Shown one piece after another: positions 7,934 to 18,876 of a stretch of 64,000 nucleotides of DNA. The translations under genes and the position numbers were made by a program. Below the pieces are notes generated by a model, which saw only the letters and a program-made list of their open reading frames with translations, ran no database searches and was not told where the DNA came from. Location: positions 132,991 through 196,990 of the forward strand of contig JAKVBH010000011.1 in NCBI GenBank assembly GCA_022447495.1, given 5' to 3'. Numbering within the stretch: the first letter of the stretch is position 1; each line of letters opens with the position of its first letter. The DNA is from Marinovum sp. GTDB taxonomy: Bacteria > Pseudomonadota > Alphaproteobacteria > Rhodobacterales > Rhodobacteraceae.

Positions 7934-9112
7934 ATGAACCAAGACATCGTCATCCTCAGCGGCGCGCGCACCGCAATCGGCACCTTTGGCGGAAGCCTCG
8001 CAAGCAAGACGCCCATCGACCTTGGCACGCTTGTGTCTAAAGAAGCACTCTCGCGTGCAGGTGTCGCAGGTGATCAGATCGGCCACGTGGCCTTTGGCCA
8101 GGTCATCAACACAGAACCTCGCGACATGTATCTATCGCGCGTGGCGTCCATGGAAGCTGGTGTGCCCAACGGGACGCCAGCGATGAACGTAAATCGACTG
8201 TGCGGCTCGGGCGTTCAAGCCATCGTCTCTGTTGCACAATCTTTGATGCTCGGTGATGCTGATTTCGGTCTCGCTGGAGGCGCAGAGTGCATGTCGCGCT
8301 CGCCCTTCATCATACCCGATCAACGCTGGGGCGCAAAAATGGGCGATGTGACGGCGCGCGACATGATGCTGGGCGCGCTAAACTGTCCCTTTGGTACGGG
8401 CCACATGGGTGTCACGGCTGAGAACGTGGCCGCCGAGCACGGTATCTCCCGCGACGACCAAGACGCCTTTGCGCTCGAAAGCCAAAACCGCGCGGCCCGC
8501 GCCATTGAGGCGGGGCATTTCGCCGATCAAATCGTGCCTGTGACGATCAAAAAGCGCCGCGAAGAGGTGGCCTTTGAGATTGATGAACATCCCAAACCCA
8601 CTACGCGCGAAGCCCTCTCTGGCCTTCGCGCGGTCTTCCAAAAAGACGGCAGTGTTACCGCAGGCAATGCCTCAGGCATCAACGATGGCGCCGCGGCGCT
8701 GGTGTTGGCACGCGCCTCCGCGGCTGAAGCGGCGGGTTTTACACCTAAGGCCCGTATCCTTGGCTATGCCTACGCCGGTGTTCGCCCCGAGGTGATGGGC
8801 ATCGGTCCGATCCCCGCCGTGCGCAACCTGATGGAGCGTACCGGTCTGAAGGCTGGCGATTTTGATGTGATCGAATCCAACGAAGCCTTTGCCGCTCAAG
8901 CCCTGGCCGTGAGCAATGAGCTTGGCTTTGATCCGGCCCGCGTCAATCCCAACGGCGGTGCCATTGCATTGGGTCATCCCGTCGGCGCGACAGGTGCGAT
9001 CATAACGGTAAAAGCCCTCTATGAGTTGGACCGTATCGGCGGCAAACGTGCGCTGATCACGATGTGCATTGGCGGTGGTCAAGGCATCGCCCTGGCGATT
9101 GAACGCCTCTAG
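7934..9112 (+). CDS. Acetyl-CoA acetyltransferase / beta-ketothiolase
   Basis: This thiolase-superfamily enzyme joins or cleaves acyl-CoA units and could serve polyhydroxybutyrate synthesis or fatty-acid breakdown. The 392-residue protein has the nucleophilic Cys in NRLCGSG (Cys90), the ESNEAFAAQ motif, the general-base His in NPNGGAIALGHPVGATG, and the second Cys in CIGGGQG. Start ATG 7934 has GGGAGG upstream. Sequence features fit the biosynthetic PhaA/BktB group, but subgroup assignment from sequence alone is uncertain and no phaB lies nearby. Its last 4 bp overlap the convergent pbpC gene. Confidence 0.93.
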   Translation: MNQDIVILSGARTAIGTFGGSLASKTPIDLGTLVSKEALSRAGVAGDQIGHVAFGQVINTEPRDMYLSRVASMEAGVPNGTPAMNVNRLCGSGVQAIVSVAQSLMLGDADFGLAGGAECMSRSPFIIPDQRWGAKMGDVTARDMMLGALNCPFGTGHMGVTAENVAAEHGISRDDQDAFALESQNRAARAIEAGHFADQIVPVTIKKRREEVAFEIDEHPKPTTREALSGLRAVFQKDGSVTAGNASGINDGAAALVLARASAAEAAGFTPKARILGYAYAGVRPEVMGIGPIPAVRNLMERTGLKAGDFDVIESNEAFAAQALAVSNELGFDPARVNPNGGAIALGHPVGATGAIITVKALYELDRIGGKRALITMCIGGGQGIALAIERL

Positions 9113-11130
9113 TTTCGCAGTTCCAGGTGCACTCGGGACGAGGCACCAGTGGCATCAAGCACCGTCACATCAAAGTAGCCCGGACCCCCAAGATCAATGG
9201 GGATCACCCGGCTGCGCTGGCCCTTCAACACAGGCGTGTCGTTGAGCAAAACCGCAAAGGGCGGCTGCCCGGCAGTCAGCTTGAGCGTCACGTCCTGGTC
9301 CCTCAACCGCGCACCATCCGGCGGGAAGGTCAGCTTGAAACCAGTATTATCGCGTCTGCTCCTTGCGCCGACACGAGCCAAATGCTGAGGCAGGTCCTGC
9401 ACAGTCCAACTGCGCAAATGCTCCGGTGGAGCAAGGCGCGGATGACCTTCGGAAGAAACGATCTGTGCCACATCGAACAACAACGGTGCGGCCAGCGCCG
9501 CCCCAAAGATGCCGGGCACCGCAGTCCCATCGGGGCGCCCGATCCACACACCAATCGTATAACGACCGTCAAAGCCAATGGCCCAGGCATCACGATGCCC
9601 GTAGGATGTCCCAGTCTTATAGGCGAGCCTATTTCTTGGCGCACCGGGCGGTGGCGCAAGGCCCCAGAGCGCGTCGCTGACATGCCATGCCGAGGCAGGG
9701 TCCAAAAAACGCTGGGTCGATGGCTGGGTCTCACCAGATCGCCAATGCATCGGCACGGTCCGTCCGCCCTGGGCAATGCCTGCGTAAAGAATGACCAAAT
9801 CTTGCAATGTTGTGCCAACGCCACCCAACGCCACAGCCAGACCCGGTGCTTGTCCCCGAAGCTGAGGTGAGAGCCCAGCCTGACGCAGTGACGCCACCAA
9901 TCGCGCAGGCGTAATCATCTCGGTCAACTGAACAACTGGCGTGTTCAGTGAGAGTTGCAATGCCTCCGTCAGGCTCACGTCACCCCGGTAAGCGCCATCG
10001 AAATTCCGGGGCGCATAGCCCGCAATTTCAATGGGACCATCGGTGATCACGGAGAGCGGATGCGCGCGCCCAGTTTGGTAGGCAAGGCCATAGACCAGAG
10101 GTTTCAATGTCGATCCTGGCGAACGTACGGCTTGGGTCAGATCAACATGCCCCGAGGAGGTATCGAGACCGGGCGATCCGATTGAGGCAAGCACTTCACC
10201 CGTGAGATGATCCAACACCAAGATTGCCGCAGAAAGTTTACGGTGATCGCGGGCCAGGTAGCGGGTGAGTTTGGCTTCTAAAGCGGCCTGCAGCTCTTGA
10301 TCCAGCGTGGTGTGATGGACTTTTTGTATGGGCGCTTCCCGGCGGACGCGGTCCGACACATGCGCGGCAAAGTTTGGAAAGTTTCGACGAACGCGCGGCA
10401 CGCCTTGGCGCTGAGCCTGTGCCACATCACGAGGCTCCAAAACACCGGCTGTTTCCAATCGCAATAAGACACGGTCACGACCCCGTCGCGCCGCCTCGGG
10501 GCGAAGATCCGGGCGACGACTTTCTGGCGCTTGGGGCAGCGCCACAAGGAGCGCAGCTTCAGCAGTGTTCAAACGAAGAGGCTCTTTGCCAAAATACGCC
10601 AAGCTCGCCGCGCGTACCCCCTCAAGGTTGCCGCCAAAAGGCGCATGCAAGAGATAAAGCGCAAGGATGTCTTGCTTGTTCAAGCGCCGCTCCAACGCCA
10701 AGGCGAGACGGATTTGTCGAAACTTGCCTGGAACACGCCCCGTGCCTGAGTTTTCAAGCAGCCGCCCGACCTGCATCGTGAGCGTCGAACCACCAGAGAC
10801 CACGCGTCCGTGCCAGACCGCCTGAGCCACGGCCCGTGCCATGGCCCGAAGATCAACGCCGGGATGGGACCAAAAACGCTTATCCTCGTAGCGCACCAAC
10901 ATGTCCACGTAGTTCTGTGAGACACCATCCGGTGTCACGGCCAGGCGCCATCTCCCGGTCTCCACAGTGTAGGGCCGCAAGAGGACACCGTTTCTGTCCA
11001 AGACTTCCACGGATGTCTCAGTCAAAATTGGCGGCAACCGGGTCTCATTGACCCAAGTATCAAAGCGGTCGCGGCCATGTCCTGCAAGCACCAAGAGCAC
11101 CGCCAAGGCAAAGACAGGCCATGCTCTCAT
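9109..11130 (-). CDS. pbpC: Penicillin-binding protein 1C
   Basis: This bifunctional peptidoglycan glycosyltransferase/transpeptidase-type enzyme is anchored in the inner membrane by an N-terminal hydrophobic segment (residues 3-17). The 673-residue protein shows the glycosyltransferase motifs YEDKRFWSHPGVD and GGSTLTMQVGRLL, the transpeptidase motifs STLK (about residue 340), SLNTP and KTGTS, and a C-terminal all-beta BiPBP_C domain typical of PBP1C. Its ATG overlaps the stop of the alpha-2-macroglobulin gene by 4 bp (ATGA), so the two are translationally coupled. This is the same pairing as yfhM-pbpC in E. coli, where a repair or defence role for damaged peptidoglycan has been proposed. Confidence 0.96.
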   Translation of the reverse strand: MRAWPVFALAVLLVLAGHGRDRFDTWVNETRLPPILTETSVEVLDRNGVLLRPYTVETGRWRLAVTPDGVSQNYVDMLVRYEDKRFWSHPGVDLRAMARAVAQAVWHGRVVSGGSTLTMQVGRLLENSGTGRVPGKFRQIRLALALERRLNKQDILALYLLHAPFGGNLEGVRAASLAYFGKEPLRLNTAEAALLVALPQAPESRRPDLRPEAARRGRDRVLLRLETAGVLEPRDVAQAQRQGVPRVRRNFPNFAAHVSDRVRREAPIQKVHHTTLDQELQAALEAKLTRYLARDHRKLSAAILVLDHLTGEVLASIGSPGLDTSSGHVDLTQAVRSPGSTLKPLVYGLAYQTGRAHPLSVITDGPIEIAGYAPRNFDGAYRGDVSLTEALQLSLNTPVVQLTEMITPARLVASLRQAGLSPQLRGQAPGLAVALGGVGTTLQDLVILYAGIAQGGRTVPMHWRSGETQPSTQRFLDPASAWHVSDALWGLAPPPGAPRNRLAYKTGTSYGHRDAWAIGFDGRYTIGVWIGRPDGTAVPGIFGAALAAPLLFDVAQIVSSEGHPRLAPPEHLRSWTVQDLPQHLARVGARSRRDNTGFKLTFPPDGARLRDQDVTLKLTAGQPPFAVLLNDTPVLKGQRSRVIPIDLGGPGYFDVTVLDATGASSRVHLELRN

Positions 11131-14100
11131 GGCCGCACGTCAACCTGTGCCGATGCGGTCGTGCCGCGCAAAGTCGGCCGGTACATGTCCTCAGCTGACG
11201 CCGCCGGATGGCTAAACGTGCCGGGGGAAACCGCGCGGACCGCATAAGCAACTTGAACAGGCTCCATCTTTCGCAAATCGACTGCCGCCAAGAACCGCTC
11301 TGTACGGAATTCAGAATGCACAATCGGCGTGGGCTTGAGCCACTTCAAACCACTGATATCGCCGGACCGGATCAAGTTGGGGTTGTCGACCTCAAGGCCG
11401 GCTGGGAATGGGTCATTGATCATAATCCGTCCCGTGGACGCCCCAGTTGACATGACATCGAGAACAACGATGTAGCGTTCGCCCACTTCGAAAGACCCAC
11501 CGATTGGTGCACCGTTGGGCGAGAAATAGCGCCGGGTGATCCGAAACCCGTTGCCGCTGGCCTCGGTGGGGCCAGCGCGGCGTCCCTGCGACGTGACCAC
11601 AATCGCAAGCTCGTTTTCACTATTGTTGGTGATATCGCGTGGCACATTGCCGGGGGCAAATCGCGCAGCACTTGCCTGATCCAAAGCGACACCGTCGATG
11701 GTCACGGACGCGTCTGCCAAGGCGCCACGTGCCTCATGCGCGGCCATAAGCATCCAAGCGGCTTCTTGGCTCGACATGGGACCATCCGCACGGGCCAAAC
11801 GACGCGCAAGGGCCGTACGATCCAAGGCTGTGCTTTGGATTTGCGTGGAAAGCGCATAAACGCCCGCCGTATCCCGCAATCCGGTTCCGTAATCGTCGCG
11901 CCAGCCTTGGGTCGTTGTGTCGGACAAAGACGCATTGGCTTGAACGAAGAGTCTGTCCGACCGTCGCGGCTCTCCGTAGAGCGCGAGCGCCGTACCTAGG
12001 TGCGCGGAGGCAAGCGGCGCTGTCAATTGGGCCGCCTTTTCATCCGCAAAGTAACGTAGGTCGCTCAATTGCGCGCGGCCTTCTCGAGCCAGCACCATCA
12101 TGGCATAGCTCAACCCTGCTCCATCGCGTTCAAGATCCTGCGCCGCGCTCACCCGGTTCCCGAGATTGTCCAACGCCAGGTCAAACATGCGGCCTGGCAC
12201 TTCATACCCGGAGGCACGTGCGCGGCTGAGGAAATCGGTAACATAAGCGTTTAGCCAAATGTCCCCGCCTCCGACACGCCAAAGCCCAAAGCCGCCGTTC
12301 GAGGATTGGCGCGCGGCGATCTGGGAGATCACCGTGTTGATGCGCTCGGCAACTTGGATCTCGGTCGCAAGCCCAAGCCGATCCGAGACCGCCGACATAT
12401 AGAGCAAGGGGAGCGCACGTGACGTAAGCTGCTCGGTACAGCCGTAGGGGTAGCGTTCCAAATCGCTCAACAGTCGCGGTACGTTGAAGCTCGCCTTGGG
12501 CCCCGCGCTGAGAGTGACTTCAGCCGTGGCGCGCTGAAGATCGCCAAAGACATTATCGTCGAGGCGCAATGTCTGACCTGGTGCAAGCGAAAGCCGGGTT
12601 TGGCGCGCAACCCTTGGACTTGTGTCACGCACGCCAAGCGTCAGAGTTTTCTCAAGTACCCGCCCGTCTGCAAGCTCTAGGCGCGCCTCGATTCTGTAAT
12701 CCCTTTCTGCTCCTGCTGTGATCGGCAGTGTCACGCGTTGGCTATCGCCTGTCTCAATTGCGATGTCCCGATTCAGGTCACCGGCGAGGCCGGGAGCTGA
12801 AATTGACAGGCTCATCACATCTGAGGGCGCCGCGACATTAGTCAGGTCCAACCCGATGCGCGAGGTATCTCCTGGTGCCAAGAACCTTGGCATGGCTACG
12901 GTCATTACAACCGGATCTTGGACCAACACTTTCTGTTCTGCTTGGCCAACCCCCTCGTCTGTCCACACCATCGCAGCCAGCCGCAACGTGCCATTGAAAT
13001 CGGGCACGTCAATGTCAAACGAGGCACTACCCTGTGCATCGGTGCGTACGATGCCAGACGTCCAAGCAACGAGGTCTTCGGTAGGAGGAGGAGAGGCTTG
13101 AAGCGATGCCCCCGTTCCGTCGCCACCTTGACGCAGTGCGCCCATGACACCCTGTGTTCCATCAATCAGGCGCCCATAAAGGTCGCGCATTTCCACGCCC
13201 AAAGCGCGCTTGCCAAAGAAATATTTTTGAGGGTTGGGGGCGCTGTGACCGGTGATATTGATAATCCCCACATCCACCGCGGCAAGGCTGATATATGCCT
13301 CTTCATTTGGAGCGAGGCCGGTGACCTCGACACTGGGCCGCAACGTGCTGCGCGGGCTGATTTTTTCAGGCGTGATGAGCACGACATCCAACGCGCGTGG
13401 ACCAGGGTCGACGGCTGCGTGCGCCAGCCCCAATGCACGGCCTGGAACAAGCCGATCGCTTTGTGTGCCCGTGAGCAATTGCACGGTGACATAGGCACCC
13501 TGCCCCCAGTCATCGGTGACCGGAAGTGCGATGCGGGTCTCTCCAGCGTTGAGCTGTTCCGTGCGCATCTCGACAATATCACTCGCCAATACCGCGATGC
13601 GGGCGACGCCAGCATAACGGGCATTGATAAGCACTTCTGCGCGATCCCCTGGCGTGTACCGCGATTTGTCGAGCGCAACTTCGAGCATGTCGGGTGTTTG
13701 GGTGGCGTCTGCGGGCTCTTGCCATCCGGCCCAGAACGTCGTCGATGTTTCAGCGTAGGGACCGTCGGCCGTCCGAACAACCATCTCATATTCGCCCCAG
13801 CCAACAGGTGCGGAAATCTCGGTCGGTGTTGAGCCAGTGATTATATCGCCCGAGGCCACACGCTCCCGGGTTGTCGTCGCTTCCCAGCGCCATTGGCCAT
13901 AAAGCTCGTACAATTCGTATCTTGTACGAAGCCGGTTGAGTTCCCACTGAATCGGCAATGTGGCGGTTGCGGAGCCTTGAAGGCCCAATACCGAAAACGC
14001 CACGTCGCTCTCTTCCGGTGCCGTACCATCAAACTGCGGACGAAGGCCTAAGACCACTCCCTTGGTCTGCACGTCGCGAGTGAGCTGGCGGGAGACTGGA

Positions 14101-16514
14101 CGTTCGGAACCGTCACGGACCGATGCAATAATCTCAGCTTCGAAGGCCAGACCTTCTTGCCGAAGATTAGGAATCGTCAGTGTTTGGATCGCCTCACCGC
14201 GGGCATCGGTCCGCACGGGATCCACGCGGATACGACGCCGATCAAAAGCCGCTTCATGACGCCCAAAGACAAACCCCGGATAGCTTGCAAGGTTTCGCAC
14301 CTGACGCACGACAAGCTCTGTCTCAACAGGGAGATCAACGCCCGGAGCCCCAAAGAGATAATCTACGAGGACACGCAGATCCGCCGTCTCGCCCGCCATC
14401 AACGGTCGGTCGTCAAAGACCATCTCGACCTCAATGCGATCTGGCACAAAATCTTCGACCAAGATGCGTTGCTGAGCCAGCGCCTGTCTCTTGGGATCAG
14501 AATAGGCGGCCAATATCCAAGTGCCGCGCGGCGCATTCGGCGGTGTGTCAAATGAGACGTGATGGCCACCTGCTCGCGGATTAGACGAGACTTGGCGCGC
14601 CGCTTCAACGCCGTCCGGCCTGCGCAAGACAAACGTGATTGGCAGGCCATCTACCGCAGATGCACCGTCATCTCGCAAAAGGGCAACAACATCGATTTTG
14701 TCACCCGGACGATAGGCGCCACGATCGGTTGTTAGAAGCAGATCCAATGGACCGCTCGGCGCACGCCCCTCGACCCCGCGGTCGCTGAGATCAAAGGCTG
14801 CATCTTGGAGCGATAGGAACGACAAATCATCTCCTGCCCGCGCGACCACCAAGGCCGGCGCTGCGCCACCTTGACCCCGCAAAAGTGGCGCGTCGAACTG
14901 CGCAAAGCCCTGAGCGTCTGTCACTGATTGGGCCAATTCTCTGTTTGATACAGACAGCAATGTGACCTCGACACCTTCGGCAGGCGCAGCATCGCCCAAT
15001 CGATTGACCAGGACCGACAAAGCCGTGTCACCCGACAACGTCGTGAGGCCGAGGTCAGACAGCACAAACCACTGCGTTGCGCGTTCACCGCCTTGTTCTG
15101 GAACCGCCGCGGTGACCGCGTAAAGGCCGGGCGCATAGTCAGACAATATCTTATCCACTGGCACGCGTGTTGTGACGTCTGCATTCAGTCGAGGCTCGAC
15201 CTCCATGCGACCGGACCAAACGGTTTCGCCGACGCCCGCATCCAACGAAGCTTCTTGCCAACGCGCCAATGACTGTCCGAAGAGCCCATCCTGAATACTT
15301 CGCAGAACGTTGCGATCTTCGATTCGGCGCACCGTGAGGTCGAGACTATCGGTATTGACCGAGATGATCGGCAAACCGTTGCGGTCGGTGCGTGGCAGGA
15401 CATAGGCCCGCCCAGGAAAGCGCACATCCGCCCGCCGATCGCGGACATATTGCGAGAGATCGACAGACCGAGCGAGCGTTTCACCGCTTTGCGCTGGAAG
15501 CCCATCTCGCAAAGCGATTTGATAGCGCGTTCCATGGGTCAGGCCACCAATGCACAGTCTTTCATCTTGCGCGATGAGGACACCCTCGGCGCCGTTGACC
15601 CGCACAAATGGCGCGAAATCCGCGCCAGACTTGACTGCTTCACTAAAGACCACGCAGACACGAGGTTCGGCGAGATCGCTTTCAACGGAAGTGTCGACAA
15701 CCCGGAACCCGTATTTCTCGATCACCCGGTTCAAAGCAATTTCCACGTCAGGGCGCGCTTGGATGGACTGAGCCAATCTCAAAGCCGGGATCACGCTTCG
15801 CCCGCGCCCAACTTGCTCCAGCGATTGCCCCAAATCGAGCAACGACGCGATGCGCAAGGGGCCAGTGCCTGAACGCAGGTAGGCGTTTACACTCGCACTC
15901 AACGCGTCTGCTTGGAGCGCGCGTTTGCGGCGATTTTGCTTCTCAGCACTCGCAAGCTCTAGGCTAATCCGCGCAAATTCGCCCCAAAGATCCGCCGCAT
16001 CAACGCGGGCAAGCGCGGCCGCCGTCCAATACCGCGCATCCGATAAATTGCCATCGCTAAGCCGAGCACGGGCAGTCGCCAATAGATCTTCGATAGACCA
16101 TCTTCCGCCCACGTAATTTTGCCCAAGATCGCGGGCCAACATCAATGCCGCATCGAAATCTTCCTGCTTAAGAAATCCCAAGTCTGATGCCCGCAAATTG
16201 CCAAGCGCAATTGCAGATTGATCCATCTCGATGATTTCCGCCGAGACCGCTCCGGCAAAATCATCGCGTCGTTCGATGCCGAATTTGGGAAAGCACGCGC
16301 GGGAATTCACATTGTATGTCAGAGCTTTACACGCCGGATCAGCCAAGCAAACCTCTTCACAGACCGATTGCGTCGTGTCGAAAATAGGACTCATATCGCC
16401 GCCAAAGAAATCCATGTTCCGCGAGAAAACGAGACGCCTATCGGGAAGGACGTTTTCGGCGAATGCCGCCGTGACAAAGAGCGTTGCGGCAAGTGCGGGC
16501 CAAATGATTTTCAT
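11127..16514 (-). CDS. Bacterial alpha-2-macroglobulin with N-terminal PAN domain
   Basis: A 1795-residue periplasmic protease-trapping protein. It has a signal peptide (MKIIWPALAATLFVTAAFAE), then a PAN/apple-like module with spaced cysteines (CEEVC, CKALTY, CFPKFG). Repeated macroglobulin-like beta domains follow, including the TDRGAYRPGDKI motif of MG domains, and then the thioester motif YGCTEQLTSR near residue 1358, which should crosslink attacking proteases. Two-helix-barrel (TED) and receptor-binding-like domains close the protein. The frame is open to 16538, but ATG 16514 has GGGAG upstream and begins the signal peptide. No lipobox Cys follows the signal peptide, unlike E. coli YfhM, so it is probably soluble in the periplasm. 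It is coupled to pbpC. Confidence 0.93.
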   Translation of the reverse strand: MKIIWPALAATLFVTAAFAENVLPDRRLVFSRNMDFFGGDMSPIFDTTQSVCEEVCLADPACKALTYNVNSRACFPKFGIERRDDFAGAVSAEIIEMDQSAIALGNLRASDLGFLKQEDFDAALMLARDLGQNYVGGRWSIEDLLATARARLSDGNLSDARYWTAAALARVDAADLWGEFARISLELASAEKQNRRKRALQADALSASVNAYLRSGTGPLRIASLLDLGQSLEQVGRGRSVIPALRLAQSIQARPDVEIALNRVIEKYGFRVVDTSVESDLAEPRVCVVFSEAVKSGADFAPFVRVNGAEGVLIAQDERLCIGGLTHGTRYQIALRDGLPAQSGETLARSVDLSQYVRDRRADVRFPGRAYVLPRTDRNGLPIISVNTDSLDLTVRRIEDRNVLRSIQDGLFGQSLARWQEASLDAGVGETVWSGRMEVEPRLNADVTTRVPVDKILSDYAPGLYAVTAAVPEQGGERATQWFVLSDLGLTTLSGDTALSVLVNRLGDAAPAEGVEVTLLSVSNRELAQSVTDAQGFAQFDAPLLRGQGGAAPALVVARAGDDLSFLSLQDAAFDLSDRGVEGRAPSGPLDLLLTTDRGAYRPGDKIDVVALLRDDGASAVDGLPITFVLRRPDGVEAARQVSSNPRAGGHHVSFDTPPNAPRGTWILAAYSDPKRQALAQQRILVEDFVPDRIEVEMVFDDRPLMAGETADLRVLVDYLFGAPGVDLPVETELVVRQVRNLASYPGFVFGRHEAAFDRRRIRVDPVRTDARGEAIQTLTIPNLRQEGLAFEAEIIASVRDGSERPVSRQLTRDVQTKGVVLGLRPQFDGTAPEESDVAFSVLGLQGSATATLPIQWELNRLRTRYELYELYGQWRWEATTTRERVASGDIITGSTPTEISAPVGWGEYEMVVRTADGPYAETSTTFWAGWQEPADATQTPDMLEVALDKSRYTPGDRAEVLINARYAGVARIAVLASDIVEMRTEQLNAGETRIALPVTDDWGQGAYVTVQLLTGTQSDRLVPGRALGLAHAAVDPGPRALDVVLITPEKISPRSTLRPSVEVTGLAPNEEAYISLAAVDVGIINITGHSAPNPQKYFFGKRALGVEMRDLYGRLIDGTQGVMGALRQGGDGTGASLQASPPPTEDLVAWTSGIVRTDAQGSASFDIDVPDFNGTLRLAAMVWTDEGVGQAEQKVLVQDPVVMTVAMPRFLAPGDTSRIGLDLTNVAAPSDVMSLSISAPGLAGDLNRDIAIETGDSQRVTLPITAGAERDYRIEARLELADGRVLEKTLTLGVRDTSPRVARQTRLSLAPGQTLRLDDNVFGDLQRATAEVTLSAGPKASFNVPRLLSDLERYPYGCTEQLTSRALPLLYMSAVSDRLGLATEIQVAERINTVISQIAARQSSNGGFGLWRVGGGDIWLNAYVTDFLSRARASGYEVPGRMFDLALDNLGNRVSAAQDLERDGAGLSYAMMVLAREGRAQLSDLRYFADEKAAQLTAPLASAHLGTALALYGEPRRSDRLFVQANASLSDTTTQGWRDDYGTGLRDTAGVYALSTQIQSTALDRTALARRLARADGPMSSQEAAWMLMAAHEARGALADASVTIDGVALDQASAARFAPGNVPRDITNNSENELAIVVTSQGRRAGPTEASGNGFRITRRYFSPNGAPIGGSFEVGERYIVVLDVMSTGASTGRIMINDPFPAGLEVDNPNLIRSGDISGLKWLKPTPIVHSEFRTERFLAAVDLRKMEPVQVAYAVRAVSPGTFSHPAASAEDMYRPTLRGTTASAQVDVRP

Positions 16515-16656
16515 CTTACGTCTCCCTTGGTTGACCAAAAGACTGCCATGCAGGGTCCGGATTCGGCAATGTCAGGAAATCCACACCTGAATTTAAGCAC
16601 TTTTTCACTTCGTTCTGTGCATGGTCGCAACGCACGGCAAAAACGCGGAGCTATGA

Positions 16657-18876
16657 ATGAGCCTGGCCACCAAATTGCGGGAGGAACGGCGCGCGCGGCT
16701 TGCAGCTGAGCGTTTGCTCGAACTCAAGCAAGCTGAACTGGTGTCGGCCAACCGCAAGTTGGGCAAACACGCCCGTGCGCTCTCGAGCGAAATCAAAGAA
16801 ACCCGCGAAGAAGTCGCCTTTGTTCGTGAAGAAAATCAACAGGTCCGCGAAGACCTGACCGCTGCCAACGAACAAGCCGCAGTAGCTGAGCGCCGATTGT
16901 GGCGATCTGTCCAGGCGCTGCCGGATGGGTTTGCAATTTTTGATGCGGACAACTGCCTAATGGCCGCGAACGACGCCTACCTGGCTGTCTTTGAGGGCCT
17001 GACCGAGGTCCAACCTGGTATCAGCTATGTGCGCATTCTTCAGTTGTTGACTGAGGAGGGTATCGTTGATCTGGAAGGCGCCACACCAGAGGATTGGCGC
17101 GAAAAAATGCGTCGGCGCTGGCAATCTGACGCTGCGGAGCCCACCGTTATTCGCCTTTGGAACGGCATGTCGTTCAAAATATTAGATCAGCGCGGCCCCG
17201 ATGGGGATGTTGTGAGCCTCGCCTTGAACATCACAGAAGCCGTAGCTTACGAGCGCAAACTGAAGGCGGCCAAGAAACGTGCGGAGTCGGCCAACAGGGC
17301 AAAATCCGCCTTCCTCGCCAACATGAGCCACGAAATCCGAACGCCGATGAACGGTATCATCGGCATGGCCGACCTTTTGACCGATACCGAACTGACAGAA
17401 GAACAACAGCTCTACATCAGTACGATGAAAAACTCTGGCGAAGCGCTCCTGGTGATCATCAATGACGTGCTCGACTATTCCAAGATCGAAGCTGATAAGC
17501 TCGAACTACAGCCTGAACGCTTTGACCTCGAACGCGCGGTGCATGAGATCGTCATGCTCCTGCAGCCATCAGCCCGCGACCAAGGTCTCGACCTGCTGGT
17601 AGACTACGATCTTTTCTTGCCCACCGAGTTTGTCGGCGATCCTGGACGGGTCCGCCAAGTCTTGACGAACATCATCGGCAATGCCGTGAAATTCACCCTT
17701 GAAGGCCATGTTCTCGTCCGGGTTGTTGGCGTGCCGCGCGACGACAAAACTTCAACCATCCACATTACCGTGGAAGACACGGGCATTGGCATTCCAGAAG
17801 ACAAGATCAAACACGTCTTCGGTGAGTTCAATCAGGTTGAAGACGAGCGCAACCGCAAGTTTGAGGGTACAGGTCTCGGCCTTGCGATCTCCAAACGGCT
17901 CATCGAATTGATGGGCGGCAAAATCTGGGTGGACAGCGAAATTGGCCGGGGATCCTCCTTTGGTTTTCAAATCACCTTGCCCTCCCCGAGTGGCGAATTC
18001 ACTGAACCGCCGCGGTTGCCTACCTTTTTACGCCGCGTGTTGATTGTGGATGATCAACCCGTGAATTCGCTCATCCTCGAAAAGCAACTTGCAGTTCTTA
18101 ACACAAAGACCTCGACGTGCCGCAATGGATCGGATGCGCTGAAGATTTTGGACACAGACTCACACTTTGACTTGGTCCTAACAGACCACAACATGCCACA
18201 AATGGATGGCATCCAACTTGTGGAAGAAATGCGCAAGCGAAGCCATACGCATCCTGTGATCATGCTTAGTTCGGATACGGTCTTTGCTGAACATGACCCA
18301 TCAGCGAACCTTCTGCATGCTGTCATTCAAAAACCAATCCCGCGCCGCCACCTATTCGAAAAGCTCCTCTCTCTTGAAGAACCGGATGTTGTGACACCCA
18401 CAGAACCAAAGACGCGAGCCGCGCATGAGACTCCCACGGACAAGACATCTGCAGCCAAACCCACTCAGCGCGTGCGCGTGTTGACCGCCGAAGACAACAC
18501 CACCAACCAATTGGTCTTTCGTAAAATGACCAAAGACCTCAATATCGATCTGGTCTTTGCCAACAACGGGATTGAAGCAGTTGAGTTATATGAGAGCTTC
18601 GAACCTGACCTCGTATTCATGGATATTTCGATGCCGAAGATGGACGGAAAAGAAGCCACTCAAAAAATCCGCGCGATTGAGGCGCAAACCAACCGCCACG
18701 TACCGGTCATCGCGTGCACGGCTCACGCCATGGCTGGGGATCGAGACGCCGTTCTTGAAGCAGGGCTTGATGACTACCTGACAAAACCCCTGAAGCGCGC
18801 AGGCATTGAACAAATGCTGAAACGCTATTCACCAGAGCGTACTCAACCGGGCTCTACCGCAAATCACGTCGCTTAG
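16657..18876 (+). CDS. Soluble hybrid histidine kinase (coiled coil-PAS-HisKA-HATPase-REC-REC)
   Basis: The 739-residue cytoplasmic kinase has an N-terminal charged coiled coil (residues 1-80, no membrane segment) and a PAS-like sensor (about 85-190, [20 protein letters not shown]). HisKA follows with the phospho-accepting His225 in [13 protein letters not shown]. The HATPase domain has [15 protein letters not shown] and [18 protein letters not shown]. Two receiver domains close the protein, with phospho-Asp in [13 protein letters not shown] and [13 protein letters not shown]. All catalytic residues are present, so it should autophosphorylate and relay phosphate internally. An Hpt partner is not nearby. 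The signal sensed is unknown. It is transcribed divergently from the macroglobulin-pbpC pair. Confidence 0.92.
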   Translation: MSLATKLREERRARLAAERLLELKQAELVSANRKLGKHARALSSEIKETREEVAFVREENQQVREDLTAANEQAAVAERRLWRSVQALPDGFAIFDADNCLMAANDAYLAVFEGLTEVQPGISYVRILQLLTEEGIVDLEGATPEDWREKMRRRWQSDAAEPTVIRLWNGMSFKILDQRGPDGDVVSLALNITEAVAYERKLKAAKKRAESANRAKSAFLANMSHEIRTPMNGIIGMADLLTDTELTEEQQLYISTMKNSGEALLVIINDVLDYSKIEADKLELQPERFDLERAVHEIVMLLQPSARDQGLDLLVDYDLFLPTEFVGDPGRVRQVLTNIIGNAVKFTLEGHVLVRVVGVPRDDKTSTIHITVEDTGIGIPEDKIKHVFGEFNQVEDERNRKFEGTGLGLAISKRLIELMGGKIWVDSEIGRGSSFGFQITLPSPSGEFTEPPRLPTFLRRVLIVDDQPVNSLILEKQLAVLNTKTSTCRNGSDALKILDTDSHFDLVLTDHNMPQMDGIQLVEEMRKRSHTHPVIMLSSDTVFAEHDPSANLLHAVIQKPIPRRHLFEKLLSLEEPDVVTPTEPKTRAAHETPTDKTSAAKPTQRVRVLTAEDNTTNQLVFRKMTKDLNIDLVFANNGIEAVELYESFEPDLVFMDISMPKMDGKEATQKIRAIEAQTNRHVPVIACTAHAMAGDRDAVLEAGLDDYLTKPLKRAGIEQMLKRYSPERTQPGSTANHVA

